DNA of 64,000 nt from CAJXYS01 sp913063035 (lineage in GTDB: Bacteria; Pseudomonadota; Alphaproteobacteria; Rhodobacterales; Rhodobacteraceae). Below, piece by piece: positions 34,688 through 43,781 of the stretch. Where the stretch lies: assembly GCF_050586465.1 (NCBI RefSeq), contig NZ_JBOCEG010000003.1, forward strand, positions 62,001 to 126,000. Direction: 5' to 3'. The notes beneath the pieces are model-generated. The model made no database searches, was not told the DNA's origin, and saw nothing but the letters and a program-made list of their open reading frames with translations. The translations under genes and the position numbers were made by a program. Positions within the stretch are counted from its first letter, which is position 1. Every line of letters begins with the position of its first letter.

Positions 34688-36210
34688 GTTTCATTGACAG
34701 CATCATGGCGGGGCTCGCCCTCGTCGCGAATGTCGAAAGCTTCCTTGCCCTGGCGATCGGCGTCACCGTCGGCGTGATCGCGGGGGCCATCCCGGGCATG
34801 TCGGCGACCATGGCGGTGGCGCTGACGCTGCCCTTCACCTTCTCGCTGGCGCCGATCACCGGCATCCTGCTGCTGCTGGGGGTCTACAAGGGCGGCATCT
34901 TCGCCGGTTCGATCCCCGCGATCCTGATCAAGACACCCGGCACGCCGGCCTCGTCGGCGACGGTGCTGGACGGCTACCCGATGGCCGAGAAGGGCCAGGC
35001 GGGCAAGGCGCTCGGCATGGCGCTCTACGCCTCCTGCACGGCCGACCTGATCTCGAACATGGCGCTGATCATGTTCGCCGGCATCCTCGCCTCCTTCGCG
35101 CTGAACTTCGGCCCGCCGGAGTTCTTCACGCTGATCCTCTTCTCGCTGACGATCATCGCGGGCGTGTCGGGAGACAGCCTGCTCAAGGGCATCTTCAGCG
35201 CGGTGCTGGGGCTGCTCTTCGCCACCGTCGGGCTCGACCTGGTCTACGGGACCAACCGCTTCAACTTCAACGATCCGAACCTGATGGGCGGGCTCAACTT
35301 CATCGCGGTGCTGATCGGTCTCTTCGCGATCCCCGAGATCCTCAACATGGTCTGGAACCCGGCCAGCGCCGACGGCAAGACCCGCAGCCTCGGGTCCAAA
35401 TGGGTGACCTTCGCCGAATACAAGCGCTGCTTCCGCTCGATCATCCGCGGCAGCCTGATCGGCGTCTTCCTGGGCTCGATCCCGGGCATCGGCGCCGCGC
35501 CCTCGGCCTTCCTGTCCTACAGCGAGGCACGGCGGAAATCCAAGAACCGCGAGAATTTCGGCAAGGGCGAGATCGAGGGCGTCGCGGCCTCCGAGGCGGG
35601 CAACAACGGCGTCGCCGGCGCCACGCTGATCCCGCTGCTGGCGCTGGGCGTGCCGGGCGACGTGATCACCGCGATCATCATCGGCGCCTTCATGATCCAC
35701 GGTCTGCAGCCCGGCCCGATGATGTTCATCATGAACGTCGACATCATCTACGGCATGTTCATGGGGCTGATCATCAGCTCGGTGCTGCTGCTCTTCGTCG
35801 GCTCGATCTCGATCCGGGCGTTCCGCTACGTGGCCGACATCCCGCGCGGCGTGCTGTTCCCGGCGGTGATGGTGCTCTGCGTCTACGGGGTCTACGCGGT
35901 CAACAACAACATCTTCGACGTGGGCGTGATGTTCGCGATGGGCTGGCTTGGCTACATCATGCTGCGCGCGAACATCCCGGCCGCGCCCTTCCTGATCGCC
36001 TTCATCCTCGGCCCGTTGCTGGAAGACAATTTCCGCCAGTCGATGCTGATGTCGGGAAGTTCCCCGTGGATCCTGGCCCGCGGGCCGATCACCTGGTTCT
36101 TCTGGACGGTCACGCTGATCACGGTGGTGGCCATCGTCCGCGCCGGGGTGAAGGGCCACCGGGACGCGCGGCGCCAGCGCCGCGCGGCGGCGGAGACGCG
36201 GGCGGGCTGA
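34684..36210 (+). CDS. tctA: Tripartite tricarboxylate transporter large permease TctA
   Basis: 508 residues from GTG 34684, about 12 helices. Family signatures GAIPGMSATMAVALTLPFTF near residue 35 and the duplicated PGIGAAPSAFLSYSEARR and ALGVPGDVITAIIIGAF regions are clear. Proton- or sodium-driven inner-membrane translocator. Coupled to tctB by a 4-base overlap. Confidence 0.95.
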   Translation: MSFIDSIMAGLALVANVESFLALAIGVTVGVIAGAIPGMSATMAVALTLPFTFSLAPITGILLLLGVYKGGIFAGSIPAILIKTPGTPASSATVLDGYPMAEKGQAGKALGMALYASCTADLISNMALIMFAGILASFALNFGPPEFFTLILFSLTIIAGVSGDSLLKGIFSAVLGLLFATVGLDLVYGTNRFNFNDPNLMGGLNFIAVLIGLFAIPEILNMVWNPASADGKTRSLGSKWVTFAEYKRCFRSIIRGSLIGVFLGSIPGIGAAPSAFLSYSEARRKSKNRENFGKGEIEGVAASEAGNNGVAGATLIPLLALGVPGDVITAIIIGAFMIHGLQPGPMMFIMNVDIIYGMFMGLIISSVLLLFVGSISIRAFRYVADIPRGVLFPAVMVLCVYGVYAVNNNIFDVGVMFAMGWLGYIMLRANIPAAPFLIAFILGPLLEDNFRQSMLMSGSSPWILARGPITWFFWTVTLITVVAIVRAGVKGHRDARRQRRAAAETRAG

Positions 36211-36239
36211 ACCGCCGATCAACGGAAAGGACAGACGAC

Positions 36240-37841
36240 ATGCGAGGAGCGGACCTTCTGGCCGCGACGCTGGCGGCCGCCGGGGTGCGGCGGATCTTCA
36301 GCCTCTCGGGCAACCAGATCATGCCGGTCTACGACGCCTGCATCGATGCCGGGATCGACATCCTGCACACCCGCCACGAGGCCGCCGCGGTCTTCATGGC
36401 CGATGCCTGGGCGCAGTTGACGGGCGAGGTGGGGGTGGCGCTGGTCACCGCCGCGCCGGGCTTCGGCAACGCGCTCGGGGCGCTGTATTCCGCGCGCGCC
36501 TCGGAAAGCCCGGTTCTCCTGTTCTCGGGCGACGCGCCCGTGGCGCTCGATGGGCGGGGGGGCTTCCAGGAGATGGACCAGTGCGCGGCCTCCGCGCCAT
36601 GGGTGAAGCACGCCGCGCGGCCTGCCAGCGCCGACCGCATGGGCGAGGAGACCGCCCGCGCGCTGCGGCTTGCGGCCGCCGGGCGGCCCGGGCCGGTGCA
36701 TCTCGCGCTGCCCTTCGACGTTCTGAACGCGGAGACCGGTGCGCCGGTCCCCGACCGGGCCGCCTGCCGGCCCGACCGCGCGGCCCCTGCGGAGGAGGCC
36801 GTCGCCGCGCTGCGCGTGGCGATGGACGGGGCCGCGCGGCCCGTCATCCTGGCCGGGCCCGCCATGACGGCCACGCGCGCGGGCGATCTGCCCGACCGCC
36901 TGGCCGCGGCGCTGGGCGCGCCGGTCCTGCCGATGGAAAGCCCGCGCGGGCTGGGCGATCCGGCGCTCGGTGACCTCAAGGGCGTGCTGGGGCAGGCGGA
37001 CCTGATCCTGGCGCTCGGCAAGCGGGTGGATTTCACCCTCGGGCTCGGCAAGGCCGAGGCTTTCGCCGCGGGCGCGCGCTGGATCGTCGTCGATGCCGAG
37101 ACGCCGGCGCTCGAGATGGCGCGGGCCAATCTTGGCGACCGGCTCGACCGCGCGCTGGAGGCCGATCCGCATGCCCTGGCAGAGGCGCTTTCCCGGGGCA
37201 GCCCCGCGGCCGACCGCGCCGGCTGGCGCGACGAGGCCGCCCGGCGCACCGCCGCCCGCGCGCCGGATCCGGGCGATCCCGACGGGCGCGTCACCCCGGC
37301 GGAGCTGACCGCGGCCGTGCAGCGCGCGATGGCGGCGCATCCGGGCGCGGTCGCGGTCTGCGACGGCGGCGAATTCGGGCAATGGGCGCAGGCGGGCCTG
37401 CGCCCGGCGGCACGTGTCATCAACGGCCCCTCGGGCGCGATCGGGGGCGGGATCTGCTATGCCATCGCCGCACGCGCGGCGCGGCCCGCGGCGCCGGTCT
37501 TCGCCCTGATGGGGGACGGCACGGTGGGCTTTCACCTGGCCGAGTTCGAGACCGCGGCCCGGGCCGGCCTGCCGGTCGTGGCGGTCATCGGCAACGACGC
37601 GTGCTGGAACGCCGAGCACCAGATCCAGCTGCGCGACTACGGCCCCGACCGGCTGATCGCATGCGAGCTGAGCGGCGCGCGCTACGACGCGGCGGTGGCG
37701 GCGCTCGGCGGGCACGGCGAATACGTGACCGAGGCGGCGGATCTGGACGCGGCGCTCGCCCGCGCGGTGGCCAGCGGCAAGCCGGCCTGCGTCAACGTTC
37801 GGATCGCCGGCCTGCCGGCGCCCTCCGGCGCCGGCCATTGA
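36240..37841 (+). CDS. Thiamine-diphosphate enzyme of the acetolactate synthase/decarboxylase family
   Basis: 533 residues from ATG 36240 (ggaaagga upstream). Three ThDP-enzyme domains: N-terminal PYR domain with the catalytic Glu in HTRHEAAAVFMADA near residue 47, a central domain, and a C-terminal PP domain with the ThDP/Mg motif MGDGTVGFHLAEFETA and closing NDACWN. No FAD-specific sequence stands out. The family decarboxylates or ligates 2-oxo acids, including sulfopyruvate and sulfoacetaldehyde. Downstream of Tct transporter genes and overlapping the enolase-superfamily gene by 4 bases; probably acts on a 2-oxo acid derived from the imported compound. Confidence 0.88.
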   Translation: MRGADLLAATLAAAGVRRIFSLSGNQIMPVYDACIDAGIDILHTRHEAAAVFMADAWAQLTGEVGVALVTAAPGFGNALGALYSARASESPVLLFSGDAPVALDGRGGFQEMDQCAASAPWVKHAARPASADRMGEETARALRLAAAGRPGPVHLALPFDVLNAETGAPVPDRAACRPDRAAPAEEAVAALRVAMDGAARPVILAGPAMTATRAGDLPDRLAAALGAPVLPMESPRGLGDPALGDLKGVLGQADLILALGKRVDFTLGLGKAEAFAAGARWIVVDAETPALEMARANLGDRLDRALEADPHALAEALSRGSPAADRAGWRDEAARRTAARAPDPGDPDGRVTPAELTAAVQRAMAAHPGAVAVCDGGEFGQWAQAGLRPAARVINGPSGAIGGGICYAIAARAARPAAPVFALMGDGTVGFHLAEFETAARAGLPVVAVIGNDACWNAEHQIQLRDYGPDRLIACELSGARYDAAVAALGGHGEYVTEAADLDAALARAVASGKPACVNVRIAGLPAPSGAGH

Positions 37842-38986
37842 CCGCGCCGGTCCGCATCGCGCGGCTCGCCGCCGAGGTCTTCCGCGTGCCCATCGACCGG
37901 CCGGTGGAGACGTCCTTCGGCGTCATGCGGGACCGTCCCGCCGTCTTCGTCCGGCTGGAGGACACCGACGGCGCCTTCGGCTGGGGCGAGGTGTTTGCCA
38001 ACTGGCCCGCCGCCGGGGCCGAGCACCGCGCGCGGCTGGTGATGGAGGACATCGCCGATCTCTTGCTGGGCCGGGAGATCGCGCGGCCGGGCGATCTTTT
38101 CCACGCGCTCACCGCCGAGACCCGTATCCGCGCCCTGCAATGCGGGGAATGGGGGCCTTTCGCGCAGGGGATCGCGGGGCTCGACACCGCGGCGCAGGAT
38201 CTATTCGCGCGCCGGGCCGGGATGCCGCTTGGCCGGGTCCTGCGCGCGGATGCGCCCGGGGCCGTCCCGGCCTATGCGAGCGGCATCAAGATCGCCGACG
38301 CGCCCGAGGCGATCCCGGCGGCCCGCGCCGCGGGGTTCACGGCCTTCAAGGTCAAGGTGGGCTTCGACATGGACGCGGATGTCGCGGGCATCCGCGCGGC
38401 CGCGGCCGCGCTGGCGCCGGGAGAGCGGCTTTTCGCGGATGCCAACCAGGCCTGGGACGTCCGGACGGCCCTGGATTTCGCCGGGCAGGTGGCCGCCTGC
38501 GGGCTCGGCTGGCTTGAGGAGCCGATCCCGGCCGATGCGCCCGATGCTGACTGGGCCCGGCTGGCCGGTGCCTGCCCGATCCCGCTCGCGGGGGGCGAGA
38601 ACATCGCCGGGAGGGCGGCCTTCGCACGCGCGGCGGCGGCGGGGCATCTCGCCGTGATCCAGCCCGATCTCGCCAAGTGGGGCGGGGTGACCGGCTGTCT
38701 CGGCGCCATGCGCGCCGCCATCGGGGCCGGGCGGCTGGCCTGCCCGCATTTCCTGGGCGGGGGCGTCGGGCTCGCCGCCTCGGCCCATCTGCTGGCCGCG
38801 GCCGGGGGCGCGGGGCTCCTGGAGGTGGACGTGAACCCCAACCCGCTGCGCGACGCTTTCGGCACGCCGGGGGCACGGATGCGGGACGGGTGCTGGCGGA
38901 TCCCGGACCTGCACGGGCTGGGGATCGAGGCGCTGCCGGAGGAGATCCTGCGCTATCGCACCCTGTCGCTGGCCCGGCCCGCGTGA
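37838..38986 (+). CDS. Mandelate racemase/enolase-superfamily dehydratase or racemase
   Basis: 382 residues from TTG 37838, overlapping the previous stop (TTGA); no ATG fits the domain start. The KxK base motif (AFKVKVG) is near residue 169, metal ligands lie in FADANQAW, EEPI and GGENI, and a late QPDLAKWGG / PHFLGGG pair provides the Asp-His dyad of the mandelate racemase subgroup. It would abstract the proton alpha to a carboxylate, giving racemisation or dehydration of a hydroxy acid. Dehydration would give the 2-oxo acid used by the ThDP enzyme encoded before it. Confidence 0.86.
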   Translation: MTAPVRIARLAAEVFRVPIDRPVETSFGVMRDRPAVFVRLEDTDGAFGWGEVFANWPAAGAEHRARLVMEDIADLLLGREIARPGDLFHALTAETRIRALQCGEWGPFAQGIAGLDTAAQDLFARRAGMPLGRVLRADAPGAVPAYASGIKIADAPEAIPAARAAGFTAFKVKVGFDMDADVAGIRAAAAALAPGERLFADANQAWDVRTALDFAGQVAACGLGWLEEPIPADAPDADWARLAGACPIPLAGGENIAGRAAFARAAAAGHLAVIQPDLAKWGGVTGCLGAMRAAIGAGRLACPHFLGGGVGLAASAHLLAAAGGAGLLEVDVNPNPLRDAFGTPGARMRDGCWRIPDLHGLGIEALPEEILRYRTLSLARPA

Positions 38987-39023
38987 CACGCGCCGCCCCG
39001 CGCCCCGCCCCGGAGGCCCGCGG

Positions 39024-39779
39024 ATGATCGCCGGGATCGGGATCGAGGCCTTTGCCGTCGGCGTGCTGGCGGTGCTGATCATCGGAATCTCCAAGGGCGG
39101 GTTCGGCGCCGGGGCCGGGGTGGTCTCGACGCCGCTCTTCGCGATGATGGTCGGCCCGGTCGAGGCGGCGGCGATCATGCTGCCGGTCCTGCTGCTGATG
39201 GACGCGATCGGCGTCTGGGCCTACTGGCGCAGTTGGCACTGGCCGTCGCTGCGGCGCGTGATGGGATGGGGGCTCGTCGGCGTGGGCCTGGGCTGGGCGC
39301 TCTTCCGCTTCATCGACGCGGGGACGCTGAAGCTCTTCATCGGGCTGATGACGCTGTCCTTCTTCACCTACTACATCTTTCGCGCGCGGCTGCCGGAAGC
39401 GGGCGGGCGCATGGGGCGGCGCAGCTGGATCTGGGGCAGCCTGGCGGGGTTCACCAGCTTCTCCGTCCATGCCGGCGGCCCGCCGCTCGGCGTGCATCTG
39501 CTGAGCCTGAGCCTCACCAAGACGCAATTCCAGGCCGCCACGGTGATCTTCTTCGCCTTCGTCAACCTGGTGAAGGTGCCGCCCTACCTGCAGCTGGGCC
39601 TGTTCACGCCCGAGCGGCTGCAGGTCTCGGCTGTCCTGGCGCTGCTGGCGCCGGTGGGGATGGCGGCGGGCATCTGGGCGCATCACCGGGTGCCGGAGGC
39701 GTGGTTCTTCCGCATCATCCTGGCGCTGCTCTTCGTCGCCGGGGTGAAGCTGACGCGGGACGGGCTGGCCGCCTTCTGA
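39024..39779 (+). CDS. TauE/SafE family membrane exporter (second copy)
   Basis: 251 residues, about eight helices; start supported by ccggagg. Repeat halves show IGISKGGFGAGAGVVSTPLF near residue 20 and GFTSFSVHAGGPPLGVHLL near 145. Last gene of the tct operon. Distinct in sequence from the copy at 30690, so not a recent duplication. Presence of an anion exporter in both arms of this locus fits release of an inorganic anion such as sulfite, unproven. Confidence 0.88.
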   Translation: MIAGIGIEAFAVGVLAVLIIGISKGGFGAGAGVVSTPLFAMMVGPVEAAAIMLPVLLLMDAIGVWAYWRSWHWPSLRRVMGWGLVGVGLGWALFRFIDAGTLKLFIGLMTLSFFTYYIFRARLPEAGGRMGRRSWIWGSLAGFTSFSVHAGGPPLGVHLLSLSLTKTQFQAATVIFFAFVNLVKVPPYLQLGLFTPERLQVSAVLALLAPVGMAAGIWAHHRVPEAWFFRIILALLFVAGVKLTRDGLAAF

Positions 39780-39832
39780 GCGGCGCCGCGGAATCATCCT
39801 TGATTTTCACGCATGATGCGCTAAGCACGATC

Positions 39833-40007
39833 CACTTCGGTTCCGCCGCCCCCGGGCGGTGGATGAAAAGGGAACACGGTACGGCACATGCCAAATCCGT
39901 GGCTGCCCCCGCAACTGTAGGCGGAGAGCGCGGCTGAACATGCCACTGGGGCGACCCGGGAAGGCCAGCCAAGCAGAGACCCGCGAGCCAGGAGACCTGC
40001 CGAAGTG
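39833..40007 (+). ncRNA. Cobalamin (B12) riboswitch
   Basis: Closing stem P1 is perfect: CACTTCGG (39833-39840) with CCGAAGTG (40000-40007). Conserved internal blocks are present: gatgaaaagggaacacggt, gccaaatccgtggctgcccc, cgcaactgta, gccactgggg, cccgggaaggcca, and the B12 box agccaggagacctgcc (39986-40001). It binds adenosyl- or methylcobalamin and shuts down the downstream uptake operon. Confidence 0.96.
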
Positions 40008-40050
40008 ATCACCCATTCCCGGTGCGGGGCGCGCCAGGGAAGCGGAAGAT

Positions 40051-40100
40051 CCGCAGCGGTGACGGCAACTTGGCACCGTCTGCGGAAAGGACCCCTTTCC
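40051..40100 (+). promoter_or_regulatory. Putative riboswitch expression platform
   Basis: CCGCAG (40051-40056) and GGTG (40058-40061) pair with CACC (40074-40077) and CTGCGG (40080-40085). A second perfect hairpin, GGAAAGG (40084-40090) with CCTTTCC (40094-40100), shares bases 40084-40085, so the two are mutually exclusive. They lie between the aptamer and btuB. Confidence 0.5.
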
Positions 40101-40155
40101 AAGGACTTGTAAACAGACCTTAACGCGGCCGAGGCCGCGTGGATCGGGGGAATGC

Positions 40156-41988
40156 ATGAGAAAGACACTGACCGCCCTGGGCACCGTCCTGGCCGCCGCC
40201 GCACCGGCCGCCGCGCAGGAGCCCTTCGTTCTCGACGAGATCGTCTTCGCCGCGAATCTGGGGGAGATCGAGGCCAGCCGCACCGGCACCTCGGTGACCG
40301 TTCTGGGCGAGGAGGACCTCGATCGGACCAGCGAGTCACGCCTGACTGACCTGTTGGCTCGCCAGCCCGGCATCGGCATCCGTTCGCAAGGGCCGTTGGG
40401 CACGCAGACGGGCATTACGGTCCGTGGAGTCAGTCAGAACTACGTCAAGGTCCTGTTTGATGGCATCGACATCTCGGATCCCTCCGGTCCGCAAGTCGCC
40501 TATGATTTCGGGCGGCTGACAAGTTTCGGTCTCGACCGGGTCGAAATCCTGCGGGGCTCGCAATCGGCGGTTTACGGCAGCCAAGCCGTCGCTGGGGTCG
40601 TGAACCTGCAGACCGCGTTGCCGCGAGAGGACGGCACGACGCATGCCGTCGAAGTTGAAGCGGGTTCCTATGGCACTTTTTCCGGAAATTTCAGCTACGG
40701 CGTGCGGAAGGGCGATGACGCCTTGGGTTTCAACCTGTCTCACGTCAAGACCGACGGTTATTCGGCCGCCAATGAAGCCGACGGCAATACTGAGGCCGAT
40801 GGCTACGAGGCGACGCGCTTGTCGGTGAAGGGGGAGACGGCCTTGGGCGAGGGCGTCACTTTGGGTTTTTCGGGCTTCGTCGAGCGTTCGAAAGGGGATT
40901 ATGACGAATTTTCGATTGCCGATGGGTCGCCCGACGAAGTGTCAGAGGCGACCGCGCGTGGTTTGCGCGGTTTCGTCCGGTTCGAAACTGGGCGGGTCGA
41001 GCATGAGGTGGCGGCCAGCGCCTTTACCATCGACCGTACGTTGAGTGGTAGTACTGGCTTTGGGGCATCTAGTCAGGATTACGAAGGCGGCCGGCAATCG
41101 CTGGACTGGACTGCGAGTGTGGCTGCCGGGCAAGCCCAGCTTTCGTTTGGTGCTGATATCACGTGGGAAAACTACGACCAGGTGTCCGATTTCGGTTTTG
41201 GAGCGTCGGCGAATGGCGGGAGCTCACGCACGCTCGGCGCCTATGCCGAATGGGAAGCGGCGCTTTCGGATACATTTGACCTCACCTTGTCAGCCCGTGC
41301 GGATGAACATTCGGAATTCGGCACGTTCCTGACCGGTCGAGCAGCCGCTGCGTGGCGGATTTCGAGTGACGTGATCCTCCGCGGCGCCGTTGGAACCGGG
41401 TTCCGTGCGCCCTCGGGCTACGAACTCTTCGGCCCCTATGGCGACCCGAGCCTGACACCTGAGGAAAGCGTTTCCGCCGATCTGGGGATAGAGAAGCAGT
41501 TCGGCCAGGACGCATTTGCCCGAGCAACCATGTTCTGGATCGAGACTGATAACCTGATTGACTATATCGGCGGCAGCTACACCCAGGTGGCTGGTACGAC
41601 CAGGCGCCAGGGCTTGGAACTTGAGGGCGAAACAGCCATCTCGGACAGTGTTCGCCTGACCGGCGCCTACACCTACACCGATTCCCAGAATCCATCGCTT
41701 TCGTCAGGCAATACCTGGAATTCGGGCTTTGGCCGCCATCAGCTTGCCTTGGGCCTGGACGCCGACCTTTCCGACAGGCTCACTGCGTCCTGGGGGCTGC
41801 TGCATGTGGCCGACCGGCCGACGCTCGATGATTACACCACCGTGAACGCGACCTTCACCTACGATCTCGGGAACGCGACCGAAGCCTATATGCGGGTCCA
41901 GAACCTGACTGACGAGCAATACGAACTTGTCGACGGCTACGGCACCTCCGACCGGGCGTTCTATGTGGGGCTGCGTGCGTCGTTCTAG
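40156..41988 (+). CDS. btuB: TonB-dependent outer-membrane cobalamin receptor BtuB
   Basis: 610 residues from ATG 40156 (cggggga upstream). Sec signal ending AAAQ, then a TonB box DEIVFAA near residue 30, a plug domain (SRLTDLLARQPGIGI, GVSQNYVKVLFDGIDISDPS) and a 22-strand barrel ending in the C-terminal Phe (YVGLRASF). Imports B12 across the outer membrane using TonB/ExbBD. Control by the upstream riboswitch makes the substrate assignment firm. From about 40330 to 41950 the gene is lower in GC (a hand count of 41041-41100 gives 33/60) than both its own first 150 bases and the next genes, suggesting exchange of the receptor body. Confidence 0.94.
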   Translation: MRKTLTALGTVLAAAAPAAAQEPFVLDEIVFAANLGEIEASRTGTSVTVLGEEDLDRTSESRLTDLLARQPGIGIRSQGPLGTQTGITVRGVSQNYVKVLFDGIDISDPSGPQVAYDFGRLTSFGLDRVEILRGSQSAVYGSQAVAGVVNLQTALPREDGTTHAVEVEAGSYGTFSGNFSYGVRKGDDALGFNLSHVKTDGYSAANEADGNTEADGYEATRLSVKGETALGEGVTLGFSGFVERSKGDYDEFSIADGSPDEVSEATARGLRGFVRFETGRVEHEVAASAFTIDRTLSGSTGFGASSQDYEGGRQSLDWTASVAAGQAQLSFGADITWENYDQVSDFGFGASANGGSSRTLGAYAEWEAALSDTFDLTLSARADEHSEFGTFLTGRAAAAWRISSDVILRGAVGTGFRAPSGYELFGPYGDPSLTPEESVSADLGIEKQFGQDAFARATMFWIETDNLIDYIGGSYTQVAGTTRRQGLELEGETAISDSVRLTGAYTYTDSQNPSLSSGNTWNSGFGRHQLALGLDADLSDRLTASWGLLHVADRPTLDDYTTVNATFTYDLGNATEAYMRVQNLTDEQYELVDGYGTSDRAFYVGLRASF

Positions 41989-42793
41989 GATAGTCGCCGC
42001 GGCGCTCTGCTGGGCGCTGGCGGCGTGGCCCGTGATGGCCGCGCCGCCCGAGCGGGTCGTGTCGATCAACCTCTGCACCGACCAGCTGGCCATGATGCTG
42101 GCCGCGCCGGGCCAGCTCGTCTCGGTCTCGGCGCTGGCACGCGAGCCGCAAAGCTCGGCCATGGTGGCCGAGGCGATGCGCTACCCCGTCAACCGGGGCC
42201 AGGCCGAAGAGGTGTTCCTGCTCGATCCCGACCTGGTGCTGGCGGGCAGCTACACGACCCCGGCCACCGTCGACATGCTGCGCCGGCTGGGCATCCCCGT
42301 CGTGACCCTGCCGCCCGCGACATCGCTCGACGCCGTGAGCGACCAGATCGCCCAGGTGGGCGCCGCGCTTGGCCGCGCGGCGGCGGCGGACCGGCTCGCG
42401 GCCGATTTCGAGGCGCGGCGCGCCCGGCTCCGGGACGCGCTGGCCGAGCGGCCGCGCGCCGCGCTCTATTACGCCAATGGCTACACGGCCGGGGACAGGT
42501 CGCTGGCCGGCGAGATCCTCGCCGCGGCGGGTTTCGCCAATGTCGCGACCGAGGCCGGGCTGACCCAGGGCGGCGCGCTGGCGCTGGAGCGGCTGGTGAT
42601 GCTCGCCCCCGAGCTGGTGGTGGAGGGCGCGCGCTATCCCGGCGCCTCGCGCGGCGAGGCGCTGCTGGCGCACCCGGCGCTGGATGGGCTGCGCCGGGCC
42701 GGGGCGCGCACCGGGGGCGACTGGGCCTGCGGCACGCCGCATGTGCTGCGCGCCATCGCGGGGCTGGCCGCGATCCGGGAGACGCTGGAATGA
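41975..42793 (+). CDS. btuF: Periplasmic cobalamin-binding protein BtuF
   Basis: 272 residues if GTG 41975 is used (Sec signal RRSRIVAAALCWALAAWPVM, cleavage after MAA); ATG 41963 in the same frame adds four residues. Either start overlaps the end of btuB. The class III binding fold opens with PPERVVSINLCTDQLAMML and continues with LDPDLVLAGSYTTPA. Delivers B12 to the BtuCD complex. Coupled to the permease by a 4-base overlap. Confidence 0.88.
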   Translation: MRRSRIVAAALCWALAAWPVMAAPPERVVSINLCTDQLAMMLAAPGQLVSVSALAREPQSSAMVAEAMRYPVNRGQAEEVFLLDPDLVLAGSYTTPATVDMLRRLGIPVVTLPPATSLDAVSDQIAQVGAALGRAAAADRLAADFEARRARLRDALAERPRAALYYANGYTAGDRSLAGEILAAAGFANVATEAGLTQGGALALERLVMLAPELVVEGARYPGASRGEALLAHPALDGLRRAGARTGGDWACGTPHVLRAIAGLAAIRETLE

Positions 42794-43779
42794 CCGCGCG
42801 CGTGCTCTTGCCGGGCCTCGGGCTGCTGGTCGCGGTGCTGTTCCTGGCCGCGCTGCTGGTGGGGCCGGCCGGCATCGGGCCGGGCGAGAGCCTGGCCGCG
42901 CTGCTCACCGGCCGGGGCGAGGCCGTCACGCTGGTGATGCGCGAGATCCGCCTGCCGCGGGCGTTGCTGGCTGCGATGATCGGGGCGAGCCTCGGGCTGT
43001 CGGGCGCGGCGATGCAGGGCTACCTGCGCAACCCCCTGGCCGAGCCGGGGCTGATCGGCGTGACCGGGTCTGCGGCGCTGGGCGCGGTGATCGCGCTTCA
43101 GACCGGGCTGGCGGGGGCCTTCGCGCTGGCGCTGCCGCTGGCCGGGCTGGCCGGCGCGGGGGCCGCGGTGGCGCTGATCCTGCTGCTGGCCGGGCCGCGG
43201 GGCAGTGCCTTCACGCTGATCCTGGCCGGGATCGCGATCAGTGCGCTGGCCGGGGCGCTGACATCGCTGGCGCTGAACCTGTCGCCCAACCCCTTCGCCG
43301 CGATGGAAACGATGTTCTGGATGCTCGGCTCGGTGGCGGACCGATCCTTCCGCCATGTCTGGCTGGCGCTGCCCTTCATGGCGCTGGGCTGGGCGGCGCT
43401 GGCGACGCTGGGGCGCGGGCTCGACGCGCTGACGCTGGGCGAGGACGCGGCCGCCGCGCTTGGCATCCGGCTGGCGCGGATGCGGCTTCTGCTGGTCTGC
43501 GGCACCGCGGCCTCGGTCGGCGCGGCGACGGCGGTGGCCGGGGCCATCGGCTTCGTCGGGCTGGTCGTGCCGCATCTGCTGCGCCCGCTTGTCGGCGCGC
43601 AGCCCTCGCGGCTGCTCTTCGCCTCGGCGCTGGGCGGGGCGGCGATGGTGCTTGCCGCCGATATCGCCGTGCGCGTGGTGGTGCCCGAACGCGACCTGAA
43701 GCTCGGGGTGCTGACCGCGCTGGTGGGCGCGCCGCTCTTCCTGCATCTCATCTACAAGACCCGGCGGGAGGGGGTTTAG
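42790..43779 (+). CDS. btuC: B12 ABC transporter permease BtuC (FecCD family)
   Basis: 329 residues, about ten helices. FecCD landmarks: RLPRALLAAMIGASLGLSGAA near residue 52, the NPLAEPGLIGVTGSAALGA loop, GLVVPHLLRPLVGAQ at about 263 and the final GAPLFLHLIYKTRR. Inner-membrane channel of the B12 importer. ATG overlaps the btuF stop. Confidence 0.94.
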   Translation: MTARVLLPGLGLLVAVLFLAALLVGPAGIGPGESLAALLTGRGEAVTLVMREIRLPRALLAAMIGASLGLSGAAMQGYLRNPLAEPGLIGVTGSAALGAVIALQTGLAGAFALALPLAGLAGAGAAVALILLLAGPRGSAFTLILAGIAISALAGALTSLALNLSPNPFAAMETMFWMLGSVADRSFRHVWLALPFMALGWAALATLGRGLDALTLGEDAAAALGIRLARMRLLLVCGTAASVGAATAVAGAIGFVGLVVPHLLRPLVGAQPSRLLFASALGGAAMVLAADIAVRVVVPERDLKLGVLTALVGAPLFLHLIYKTRREGV

Positions 43780-43781
43780 CC

